Of a stretch of DNA of 64,000 nt, positions 27,621-35,337 are shown piece after piece. Under the pieces are notes generated by a model, which saw nothing but the letters and a program-made list of their open reading frames with translations, made no database searches and was not told where the DNA came from. Made by a program: the position numbers and the translations under genes. Positions within the stretch are counted from its first letter, which is position 1. The number at the start of each line of letters is the position of its first letter. This stretch comes from Polyangium sp. y55x31 (GTDB lineage: Bacteria > Myxococcota_A > Polyangia > Polyangiales > Polyangiaceae), in NCBI RefSeq assembly GCF_029946505.1, contig NZ_JARZHG010000039.1, positions 44,586 through 108,585 on the forward strand, given 5' to 3'.

Positions 27621-28169
27621 TCACGCGGGGAGGAGCGCAGCAAACCCCCGGGCCGGATCTTGCGGGTCGAAGACGAGCGTGATCGTCCCTTTTCCTGCAA
27701 ACGCGCGCCACTGCTGCCGCAGGCGAGGGAGCACGCGCCGCACTTCGCGCACCCGATCGAGCGTGAGCGCGGCGCCGGCTTCGACACCGATGCGGGCGCA
27801 ATTCGTCGCGATGACCTCCCGAATCGCGGCGTCGGAGACCTCCTCGTTCGACCAGGGAGCGCCCGCGAGCCCTTCGGCGAGCAGAAGCTCCTCGAGGTCG
27901 TCGCCAAAACCCACGTACTTGTTTCCTCCGCCCTTGCGATTGGCTTCCTCGTTGATGCGCGCCGGATCGACGCCCGCATCGACTCGCCCCCAGAATCCCT
28001 TTTTCAATCCAAACGCCGATTCGACGACGAGGTGCACGAGGTCGTGCGGCAGTTCGTCGCCGTACGTCGGAAAAACCCAGGAGACCTCGGTGCCGTCGCT
28101 CCGGTGGACGTAGATGCGATCGCGCTGGCCAGGGACGCGGACGAAGGCGGCGCGGAGGACGGAGGGCAT
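27621..28169 (-). CDS. Hypothetical protein (DELPHDLVH motif)
   Basis: The product is 182 residues from the ATG at 28169 (MPSVLRAAFVRVPG). The conserved-looking block GDELPHDLVHLVVESAFGLKKGFWG suggests a compact alpha/beta domain with two histidines, possibly a metal site. The rest is helical. I do not recognise a family with certainty. It follows the Uma2 gene by 10 bp in the same direction, so the two are probably co-transcribed. Confidence 0.65.
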   Translation of the reverse strand: MPSVLRAAFVRVPGQRDRIYVHRSDGTEVSWVFPTYGDELPHDLVHLVVESAFGLKKGFWGRVDAGVDPARINEEANRKGGGNKYVGFGDDLEELLLAEGLAGAPWSNEEVSDAAIREVIATNCARIGVEAGAALTLDRVREVRRVLPRLRQQWRAFAGKGTITLVFDPQDPARGFAALLPA

Positions 28170-28179
28170 GAGCTTCGAG

Positions 28180-28764
28180 TCAGGAGGCGATTTCGGGTTC
28201 TTCGAAGGCTCCCAGGTATACCTCGTCCACCGAGAGCACGCAGCCGATCGACATGAGGTCGATCGAACCGCACTCCGCCTCGTGCAGCATCCAGCCGCCG
28301 CCATCGGCTCGCCGGTAGACCTCGATACGCTTGGTCTGGTGCGAGATCAGTACGTATTCGCGGAGCGAGGGGATTCGCCGGTAATGGGCGAACTTCTTGC
28401 CACGATCGTACGCCTCGGTGCGCTGCGAAAGAACTTCCACGAGCACGATGGGGTTTACTATCGCGTCCTTGTCTTCGGCATCGAGCTGAAGCTTGCCGCA
28501 AACAACGGTTACGTCGGGATACATCGACGCGCCCGTCGCTTGGACGCGGATACGGACATCTGGGCTGAAAACGCGACAATGCCGATCGCGCAGTTGGCTG
28601 CCCAGCTCAGCCGACACATTCGCCGTTACGAGCCCATGGTCCGGCGTGTCTCCGAACCTATCCAGGATCTGCCCGTCCACGTATTCGTGCTTCGTCTCGT
28701 TCGCCAGCTCGAAGACCAAATAATCGGCGAACGTAACGCCGTGCTTCCCTGCCGGCTCCGCCAT
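28180..28764 (-). CDS. Uma2 family (DUF820) restriction-fold endonuclease-like protein
   Basis: The 194-residue protein carries the Uma2/DUF820 pattern: TFADYLVFELANETKHEYVDGQI, FSPDVRIRV, YPDVTVVCG and NPIVLVEVLSQRTEAYDRGKK, with the later SLREYVLISHQTKRIEVYRR. The Asp and Glu-x-Leu residues fit a PD-(D/E)XK nuclease site. The family is expanded in cyanobacteria and myxobacteria, with largely unknown roles. It lies at the edge of the polysaccharide genes and shows no clear link to them. Confidence 0.85.
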   Translation of the reverse strand: MAEPAGKHGVTFADYLVFELANETKHEYVDGQILDRFGDTPDHGLVTANVSAELGSQLRDRHCRVFSPDVRIRVQATGASMYPDVTVVCGKLQLDAEDKDAIVNPIVLVEVLSQRTEAYDRGKKFAHYRRIPSLREYVLISHQTKRIEVYRRADGGGWMLHEAECGSIDLMSIGCVLSVDEVYLGAFEEPEIAS

Positions 28765-28814
28765 GACCGCCCCCGCACCTCAACCCATAACGTAGCACGC
28801 CCGCCGCGACGCCG

Positions 28815-30566
28815 TCAGCCCTCCCCGCCCGGTTTTTCCAGCCAGAACGACCCGATCCCCAGCGCATCCATCTTCGTGCGCCGATAACAATCGATCGACT
28901 CGTCGGGCGTGTGCACGATCGGCTCGTTTTCGTTGAACGACGTGTTGAGCAGCACCGGGATCCCCGTCTTCTCCTCGAAGACCCCGAGCAGGTCGTAATA
29001 CAATTCATTCTCGGCCCGACGCACCGTCTGCACGCGCCCCGTGCCGTCCTCGTGCGTGATCGCCGAGAGTTTGTCCTTCCATTCCGGGCGGACCTTGTAG
29101 ACGATGATCATGAACGGCACCTCGTGATCGCCGCGGAAGCAGGTGCTCAACTTTTCGAGCCGCACGACGGGCGCGAAGGGACGGAATGGTTCGCGGTTCT
29201 TGATGCGCGCATTCAGCGTCGCCTTCATCCCCGGCCAGCCGGGGTGGCAGAGGATGCTGCGGTTGCCGAGCGCCCGCGGGCCCCATTCCTCGCGGCCCTG
29301 GAACCAGCCGACGATCTTGCCCTCGGAGAGCGCCTGCGCCGCCGCCCCGAGCAATTCGTCCCGGCCGAGCTTGCGGAACGGGAGGCCCGATTGCACGAGC
29401 GCCGCCTCGATTTCGTCGTCGCGGAAGCTCGTCCCCCAGTACGCATGCCGCACCTCGGGCGTCCGCGCCTCGCCGTGCACGCCATGCTTCACCCAGAGCG
29501 CCGCGCCCACGGCCGTGCCGTCGTCCGAGGCCGCAGGCTGGAAATAAGCCCGATCGACCCAGCCCTCCGTGATCATTCGACCATTGCCGACCGAATTCAG
29601 CACCGAGCCGCCCGCCATCGCCACGCTGCGCACGCCCGTGCGCTCGACCGCGTCCGCCACCAGCGCGAGATACACCTCCTCGAACCGCGTCTGCAGCGAC
29701 GCCGCGACGTCCCGCTCCCGATCCGTGATCGGATCCCCGCGCCGCCGCGCCGGGCCGAAGAGCGATGCCATCGCGTCCGACCAGAGCCGCGGGACCTGGA
29801 TCTCCTCGCCCTCCACGGTCTCCATTCCCTCGCTCGTCTTGTGGTGCCGAAACCACGTCAAATCGAGCCGGATGCCCTGCTCCGGATCCCAGCGCACGAC
29901 GCGGCGCATCTCCCGGGCGAATCGATTCACGCCGTACGCCGACAGACCCATCACCTTGTATTCCTCGCCGAACCTGTCGAAGCCGAGGAACTGGCAGATG
30001 GCCGTGTAAAACACGCCGAGCGAGTGCGGCCAGAGGTTCTTGCGCAGGATCTCGATACGATTGCCCTGGCAGAGGCCGACGAGGCTCGTCGCGAAATCGC
30101 CGGCGCCGTCGCACGTGATCGCCGTCGCCCGCTCGAACGGCGACCAGTAAAACGCGCTCGCCGCGTGCGCGAGGTGATGCTCGACCCGGTGGAATTTCGC
30201 CCGGATCGAGGCCTCGGAGACGCCGAGCGCCTCGGCCACGAGCCCGCCGCTCGTCGCGACCTCGCGATGCACCGCGAGCCGCTTCACCGCGCTCGGGACG
30301 CCCGTGAACGGCCTCGACGCGATGAACGCGACCTTCGCCGCGACGTTTGCCCGCGGATCACGCGCCACCGCGATGTCCGTGACGTCCCCCGGGCTCGCCC
30401 CGGCGAGGCGCAGGACCTCGGCCACGGCGAGGCGCGGAAAACCTGCGCAGTGTTTTTTCCGGTTGATCCGCTCCTCGGCGATCGCCGCGAGGATGCCCCC
30501 CTCACCGATGAGCGCCGCCGACGCATCCCCGTGGGCCGAATTGATGCCCAAGACCAGACGAGACAT
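28815..30566 (-). CDS. NodU/CmcH-type O-carbamoyltransferase
   Basis: This 583-residue enzyme starts LVLGINSAHGDASAALIGEGG and has HHLAHAASAFYWSPFERA, the conserved His-rich site, and CDGAGDFATSLVGL in the Kae1-like N-terminal half. The C-terminal half contains GWFQGREEWGPRALGNRSIL and GIPVLLNTSFNENEPIVHTP. Such enzymes make carbamoyl-AMP from carbamoyl phosphate and ATP and move the carbamoyl group to a sugar or antibiotic hydroxyl. In this locus it probably carbamoylates the polysaccharide. It is transcribed away from the GT4 gene at 30668. Confidence 0.9.
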   Translation of the reverse strand: MSRLVLGINSAHGDASAALIGEGGILAAIAEERINRKKHCAGFPRLAVAEVLRLAGASPGDVTDIAVARDPRANVAAKVAFIASRPFTGVPSAVKRLAVHREVATSGGLVAEALGVSEASIRAKFHRVEHHLAHAASAFYWSPFERATAITCDGAGDFATSLVGLCQGNRIEILRKNLWPHSLGVFYTAICQFLGFDRFGEEYKVMGLSAYGVNRFAREMRRVVRWDPEQGIRLDLTWFRHHKTSEGMETVEGEEIQVPRLWSDAMASLFGPARRRGDPITDRERDVAASLQTRFEEVYLALVADAVERTGVRSVAMAGGSVLNSVGNGRMITEGWVDRAYFQPAASDDGTAVGAALWVKHGVHGEARTPEVRHAYWGTSFRDDEIEAALVQSGLPFRKLGRDELLGAAAQALSEGKIVGWFQGREEWGPRALGNRSILCHPGWPGMKATLNARIKNREPFRPFAPVVRLEKLSTCFRGDHEVPFMIIVYKVRPEWKDKLSAITHEDGTGRVQTVRRAENELYYDLLGVFEEKTGIPVLLNTSFNENEPIVHTPDESIDCYRRTKMDALGIGSFWLEKPGGEG

Positions 30567-30667
30567 TCATTTCTCCGTTGCGCTCGCGTCGCGCGGAGGC
30601 GAAAGGTAGCGATCGAAAGCGGGCAGCGTCAAGCCGGCTCGGCCCGGGCCCGCGGGATCCCCTTCGC

Positions 30668-31900
30668 ATGCGCGTCGTCGCCGTCAACCAATTTTATGCC
30701 CCCGACCACGCCGCCACCTCGCAGCTCCTCACGGAGCTCTGCGAGGACCTCGCCGCCGCGGGCGACGACGTGACGGTCATTGCGAGCCGCGGCGGATACC
30801 TCGGCGGCGACGCGCTTCCCGCCCGCGAACGGCTCGGCGGCGTCGACGTCGTCCGCCCCTTCGCCACGCGCTTCGGCAAGGCCACGATGGCCGGCCGCCT
30901 CGCCGATTATCTGTCGTTCTGGGCGACGAGCGTGCTCGCCGCCGCCCGCGAAGCAAAACCCGACGTGCTCGTCGTGCTCACGACCCCGCCGATGATCGCA
31001 GCGGGCGGCGCGCTCGTCTCCCTCGCCCGCCGCCTGCCGCTCGTGACGTGGGTGCAAGACGTCTACCCGGAGGCGGCGATCCAGCTCGGTTACCTCGCGC
31101 CGCGCGGCCCCGCGTCGCTCGCGCTGCTCGGCCTCGGCAAGGCCACGCACCACGCCGCCGCGCGCATCGTCGCGCTCTCCGAGGGCATGGCCGATCGCCT
31201 CGTCGCGCAGGGCGCGCCCCGCGAGCGCATCCGCGTCCTTCCGAACTGGTCCGACGGCCGCCTCGTGTCGCCACGCGGACGCGAGAACCATCCTTTCCGA
31301 AAAACCCACGGTTTGGACGGACGATTCGTGGCGATGTACAGCGGCAACCTCGGCATCGGGCACGATGTCGGAACGTTCGTCGAAGCCGCGCGACGCCTGA
31401 AAGACAAGCTGCCCGAGCTCGTCGTGCTGTTCATCGGCGACGGCGTGCGGCGCGCCGAGGCCGAGGGGCTCGCGAAAGGCCTCGAAAACGTGCGTTTCCT
31501 GCCGTATCAGCCGCACGACGCGATCGGCGAGAGCCTCTCGGCCGCGGACGTCCACCTCGTATCGCTGCGCGAGGATCTCGAAGGTTTGCTCGTCCCGAGC
31601 AAGCTCTACGGCGCGCTCGCCGCGGGAAGGCCGGTGATCTACCTCGGACCGCCGCGCTGCGAGGTCGCCCGCGTGGTGCGCGAGGACGATCTCGGCTGGA
31701 CGGGCCGCCCCGGCGACGTCGAGGGCCTGTGCCGCGCGCTCGAAGACGCGGTCACGCGGAAAGCCGCCTGGGACGAGAAGGGCGCGCGGGCCCGCAGGAT
31801 CTTCGACGAGCGGTACGATCGTCCCGTATCCTCCGCCCGCTTCCGCGCCCTCTTGGAGGAGGCGTCGAAAGAACGCGCGACGCTCGCGCATCGCGCGTGA
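30668..31900 (+). CDS. WbuB-like GT4 glycosyltransferase
   Basis: The 410-residue protein has the N-terminal MRVVAVNQFYAPDHAATSQ opening of WbuB-type transferases, WVQDVYPEAAIQLG, FVAMYSGNLGIGHDV and the donor site LLVPSKLYGALAAGRPVIYL. The family adds amino sugars such as N-acetyl-fucosamine onto lipid-linked O-antigen intermediates; the substrate here is unknown. It precedes the initiating phosphotransferase gene by 55 bp in the same direction. The start is the ATG at 30668. Confidence 0.85.
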   Translation: MRVVAVNQFYAPDHAATSQLLTELCEDLAAAGDDVTVIASRGGYLGGDALPARERLGGVDVVRPFATRFGKATMAGRLADYLSFWATSVLAAAREAKPDVLVVLTTPPMIAAGGALVSLARRLPLVTWVQDVYPEAAIQLGYLAPRGPASLALLGLGKATHHAAARIVALSEGMADRLVAQGAPRERIRVLPNWSDGRLVSPRGRENHPFRKTHGLDGRFVAMYSGNLGIGHDVGTFVEAARRLKDKLPELVVLFIGDGVRRAEAEGLAKGLENVRFLPYQPHDAIGESLSAADVHLVSLREDLEGLLVPSKLYGALAAGRPVIYLGPPRCEVARVVREDDLGWTGRPGDVEGLCRALEDAVTRKAAWDEKGARARRIFDERYDRPVSSARFRALLEEASKERATLAHRA

Positions 31901-31955
31901 ATGTGGAAGGACCACCGAACAACCAAGATCCAGCGATGATGGGAGGCATCGGCTC

Positions 31956-33476
31956 ATGAGGACCTACCTGGCGGCGTTCGCGCTCTCGGCGCTCGTCAGT
32001 GGGATTTTCACGCCGCTCGTGCGCCTCCTCGCCTTTCGGCTCGGCGCGGTCTCACGTCCCGGCGGCAGACACGTGCACCGTCACGAGACGCCGAGGCTCG
32101 GCGGTCTCGCGATTGTCGCGGGGTTCTTCGCGCCGCTCGTGGGCCTGTTTTTCGTGCAATCGGTGGTGGCGCAGGCCTTCACGCAGGACGTGCGCAAGGT
32201 CATCGGCCTCTTCGCGGGCGGCGCGATCCTCTGCGCCGTGGGCGCGATCGACGACACGCGTGGCCTCCGGGCGCTGCACAAGCTGTATGCGCAGGTCGCG
32301 GTCGCCGTGCTCGCGTTCGCCTGCGGATTCCGGATCGAGGCGATTTCCTTGCCCTTCGTGGGCGAGCTCTCGATGGGCATCTTCGCCCTGCCCATCACGG
32401 TGCTCTGGATCGTGGGCATCGTGAATGCGGTGAACCTCATCGACGGGCTCGACGGCCTCGCCGCGGGCGTGGTGTTTTTCGCGGCCCTGACGAATTTCGT
32501 CGTCGCCTATCTCTCGTTCGGCACGTTGCCCGCGCTCTTCATGGCGACGATGATGGGCGCGATCATCGGGTTTCTTTTTTACAATTTCAACCCGGCGCGC
32601 ATCTTCATGGGCGACTCGGGGAGTTATTTCCTCGGCTACGTCATCGCCGCGACGTCGCTCATCGGCGCGACGCAGAAGGCGTCGACCACGGTGTCGCTGC
32701 TCGTGCCGGTGGTGGCGCTCGGCGTGCCGATCTTCGATACGCTGTTCGCGATGGTGCGGCGCTGGCTCGAACGCCGGCCGCTGTTCTCGCCGGATCGCGG
32801 GCACATCCATCACCGCCTGCTCGACATGGGCATCACGCATCGCCGCGCGGTGCTCATCATTTACGGCGTGAGCGTGCTTCTCACGGTGGCGGCGATCGGG
32901 ATCTCGCTCGGCCGGAGCTGGCAGGTGGGGCTCGCGCTCGTGGCGAGCAGCGTGGTGTTCATCGGGCTCGTGCGCGCCGTGGGTTATTTCGAGCAGGTGC
33001 ACGGTCGGCGGCGGCAAAAAGAACGGCTGCGCTCGCGCGACAGCGAGATCCTGCGCCGCCTCCTGCCACGGCTCCCCGCGCGCTTCGAGGCGGCGCGCTC
33101 CGAGGCCGACGTGCTCTCGGCGATCGGGATCTTCGCGCAGGAAGGACAACTTGCGTACGTCGAGATCCTCCCCGTGACCGAGGGCGAACCGACGGCGTTT
33201 CGCTGGACGAACCCGACGGACGAGGATCCCTACGGCCGCGACGTGGTGTCGGCGCGGTATCCGATCGGCCGGGACGACGCGGCGCGCGCGGAGCTGAAAT
33301 TCGGCCTGCGCAGCGATTTCGGCGACGTCTCGCCGCAGACCGAGGTGCTGCTCCAGGTCGTGACGGACATGGTGGAGGCGAGCCTCGCGCGCGTGAAGAG
33401 CCGCCTCGCGCCACGCGTGCTCCCGGAGGCGGCGGCGGCCGAAGCGCCGGCGCTCGAGGCCGCGTCGGGGACCTGA
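31956..33476 (+). CDS. WecA/MraY-family undecaprenyl-phosphate sugar-1-phosphate transferase
   Basis: The 506-residue protein has many hydrophobic helices and the family motifs: RLGGLAIVAGF, GAIDDTRGLRALHKL, VNLIDGLDGLAAGV, NFNPARIFMGDSGSYFLGY and the HIHHRLLDMG loop. The aspartates in DD and DG bind magnesium. It starts lipid-linked polysaccharide synthesis by adding a sugar-1-phosphate to undecaprenyl phosphate in the inner membrane. About 150 C-terminal residues beyond the last helix form an extra cytosolic domain of unknown role. Downstream genes are deacetylase and acetyltransferase. Confidence 0.92.
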   Translation: MRTYLAAFALSALVSGIFTPLVRLLAFRLGAVSRPGGRHVHRHETPRLGGLAIVAGFFAPLVGLFFVQSVVAQAFTQDVRKVIGLFAGGAILCAVGAIDDTRGLRALHKLYAQVAVAVLAFACGFRIEAISLPFVGELSMGIFALPITVLWIVGIVNAVNLIDGLDGLAAGVVFFAALTNFVVAYLSFGTLPALFMATMMGAIIGFLFYNFNPARIFMGDSGSYFLGYVIAATSLIGATQKASTTVSLLVPVVALGVPIFDTLFAMVRRWLERRPLFSPDRGHIHHRLLDMGITHRRAVLIIYGVSVLLTVAAIGISLGRSWQVGLALVASSVVFIGLVRAVGYFEQVHGRRRQKERLRSRDSEILRRLLPRLPARFEAARSEADVLSAIGIFAQEGQLAYVEILPVTEGEPTAFRWTNPTDEDPYGRDVVSARYPIGRDDAARAELKFGLRSDFGDVSPQTEVLLQVVTDMVEASLARVKSRLAPRVLPEAAAAEAPALEAASGT

Positions 33477-33528
33477 GCGTTTCGAGGAGGCTTGACGGCC
33501 GCTTTCGGATGGCCAAGGCTCTCGCGCG

Positions 33529-34278
33529 GTGATTCTGCTTTATCATCACGTCCTGCCCGAGGGCGACGCCGCGGGCCTGTCCGCCGAGGATGGGCTCTTT
33601 TTCCGGCACAGCCCCGCGGCGTTCCGATTTCACCTGGAGGAACTGCAGCGGCGGGGATATCGGTTCGGCTCGGTCGAGGACCTCGTGCGAAAGATCGGCG
33701 ACGGAATCGCGGAGGACGATCGCTCGGCATTCGTGACGTTCGACGACGGCTGGCGGAACCAGCACGAGCACGCCTTGCCGATCCTGCGGGCGCTCGGGAT
33801 CCCGGCGACGTTTTTCGTCACGACGGACCACCTGCGCAAGGGTGTCACGTGCGCAAAACGAATGGGCCCCGCGGAGCTCCAGGCGCTCGTGGATGCGGGG
33901 ATGACGATCGGCTCGCATACGCGGACGCACCCGGATCTCGTGCAGCTCGACGATACACGCCTCGAAGACGAGCTGCGCGGGAGCCGGCAGGATCTCGAGG
34001 ATCTGCTCGGCAGGCCCGTGACCCTTTTCGCCTATCCGGGCGGCTCGCTCTCCGCGCGCGTGGTGCGCGCCGTTCGCCGCGCCGGGTACGAGGCCGCATG
34101 TTCGAGCTTCGGCCCGGCGCGGAACGATGCCACCTCGATCTTCTGGCTTTACCGCGACGTGCTCAGCGAGTCGATGCAGAGCCCCCGGGATCGTTATCGT
34201 CTCTCGCCCGTCGCGCGGCGGCTCCTCACGTTCCGCGTGGAGCGCCGCTTGCGCGCGAGCCTGCATCGCCGCGCCTGA
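33529..34278 (+). CDS. Polysaccharide deacetylase (CE4/NodB family)
   Basis: The 249-residue protein starts at a GTG (VILLYHHVLPEGDA) and has the NodB motifs FVTFDDGWRNQHEHALPIL (metal Asp pair), IPATFFVTTDHL, MTIGSHTRTHPDL (SHTxTH metal histidines) and VTLFAYPGG. It removes acetyl groups from N-acetylated sugars. It may modify the exopolysaccharide or a lipid-linked intermediate, because no signal peptide is present and the enzyme looks cytosolic. Confidence 0.9.
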   Translation: MILLYHHVLPEGDAAGLSAEDGLFFRHSPAAFRFHLEELQRRGYRFGSVEDLVRKIGDGIAEDDRSAFVTFDDGWRNQHEHALPILRALGIPATFFVTTDHLRKGVTCAKRMGPAELQALVDAGMTIGSHTRTHPDLVQLDDTRLEDELRGSRQDLEDLLGRPVTLFAYPGGSLSARVVRAVRRAGYEAACSSFGPARNDATSIFWLYRDVLSESMQSPRDRYRLSPVARRLLTFRVERRLRASLHRRA

Positions 34279-34286
34279 GGAGGGCC

Positions 34287-35321
34287 ATGACGGAGCTTTC
34301 GGTTCGTGCATTCGCGCGCAGCGAGGTTCAGGAGCACATCACGTCCTTCGCGCTGCTCCACGGCGTGCGGCCGGAGGAATTCGACGCCGATTTCATGGAC
34401 TGGTGGTTCTTCCAGAACCCCACGCACGAGGGATTGCTCGCGGGCGTGTTCGACGGCGACAAGCTGGTCGGCTACGTGGGTTTCGCCGCGCAACACGTGC
34501 GGCTGAACGGGCGACGCGTCTCGGTCGCAATCCTGAGCAGCGCGTTCACGCATCCCGACTACCGCGGCAAGGGGCTTTTCCAGCGGCTCATCCGGTACCT
34601 CGTCGAGGTCGCGGGCGCACGCGGCTACGAGGCCGTGTTCGGCTGGCCCAATGAAACCGCGCTGCGGATCTATCTGGGCCGCCTCAATTTCTCGGCGATG
34701 TTCCACGTGGATCGATGCGCGCGTCCGGTGTCCTTTGGCCCGCTCGGTGCGCGGTTCGGCGGGCCCGGCGTCTTCGCGGCGGAATGCACAGGCGCCGTGT
34801 TCGATCGCATGCTGCCGCTACGCCTCGGGCGCCATCGGTACGAGATCGGGGCTGTGGGCGAGCACGAATGGCAAGGCTTCATGGCGAAGGTGCTCGCCGA
34901 ATCCGATTGCATGCTCGAACGCCCGCATGCGTACGTCCGCTGGCGCCTGTCCCGTCCGGGGCGCGAATACATCGAGGTGTTACTCCGCGACGAGCGTGGC
35001 GTGCTCCGCGGCTGGGCCGCGGCCCGCCTCCCGATCCCTGGCGAGCCGCCGCGCCTGCACGTCGGCGATTACCTCGTCGCCCCGCGGAGCCGCGGCGCGC
35101 TCCGGGCGCTGTTTGCGGCCTGCGCCCTGGAGGCCCGTGGCCGTTCCCTCGAACAGGTCTATACGATCGCGCGTTCGCCGCGAATCGGGCGCACGCTCGC
35201 CACACTGGGTTTTCTTTCGAGGCGCTCCTCGACGCCCATCGTGGCGATCGCGACGTCGAACGCGGACCTCGCGCCTTACCAGGCGTGGGAGTACCGCGAC
35301 GCCGACATGGACATGTTCTGA
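34287..35321 (+). CDS. GNAT acetyltransferase-like protein, polysaccharide locus
   Basis: This 344-residue protein has a GNAT core in its first half: LVGYVGFAAQHVRL, AILSSAFTHPDYRGKGLFQRLI (the acetyl-CoA loop QxxGxG-like PDYRGKGLF) and VFGWPNETALRIYLGRLNF. A second similar half (LRGWAAARLPIP, then HVGDYLVAPRSRGALRALF) suggests a duplicated fold, as in Eis-type or FemAB-type proteins. It probably acetylates a sugar amine released by the upstream deacetylase, or adds an acyl group. It starts 8 bp after the deacetylase stop (AGGAGG site). Confidence 0.75.
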   Translation: MTELSVRAFARSEVQEHITSFALLHGVRPEEFDADFMDWWFFQNPTHEGLLAGVFDGDKLVGYVGFAAQHVRLNGRRVSVAILSSAFTHPDYRGKGLFQRLIRYLVEVAGARGYEAVFGWPNETALRIYLGRLNFSAMFHVDRCARPVSFGPLGARFGGPGVFAAECTGAVFDRMLPLRLGRHRYEIGAVGEHEWQGFMAKVLAESDCMLERPHAYVRWRLSRPGREYIEVLLRDERGVLRGWAAARLPIPGEPPRLHVGDYLVAPRSRGALRALFAACALEARGRSLEQVYTIARSPRIGRTLATLGFLSRRSSTPIVAIATSNADLAPYQAWEYRDADMDMF

Positions 35322-35337
35322 GCCGCGCCCGGGCGTT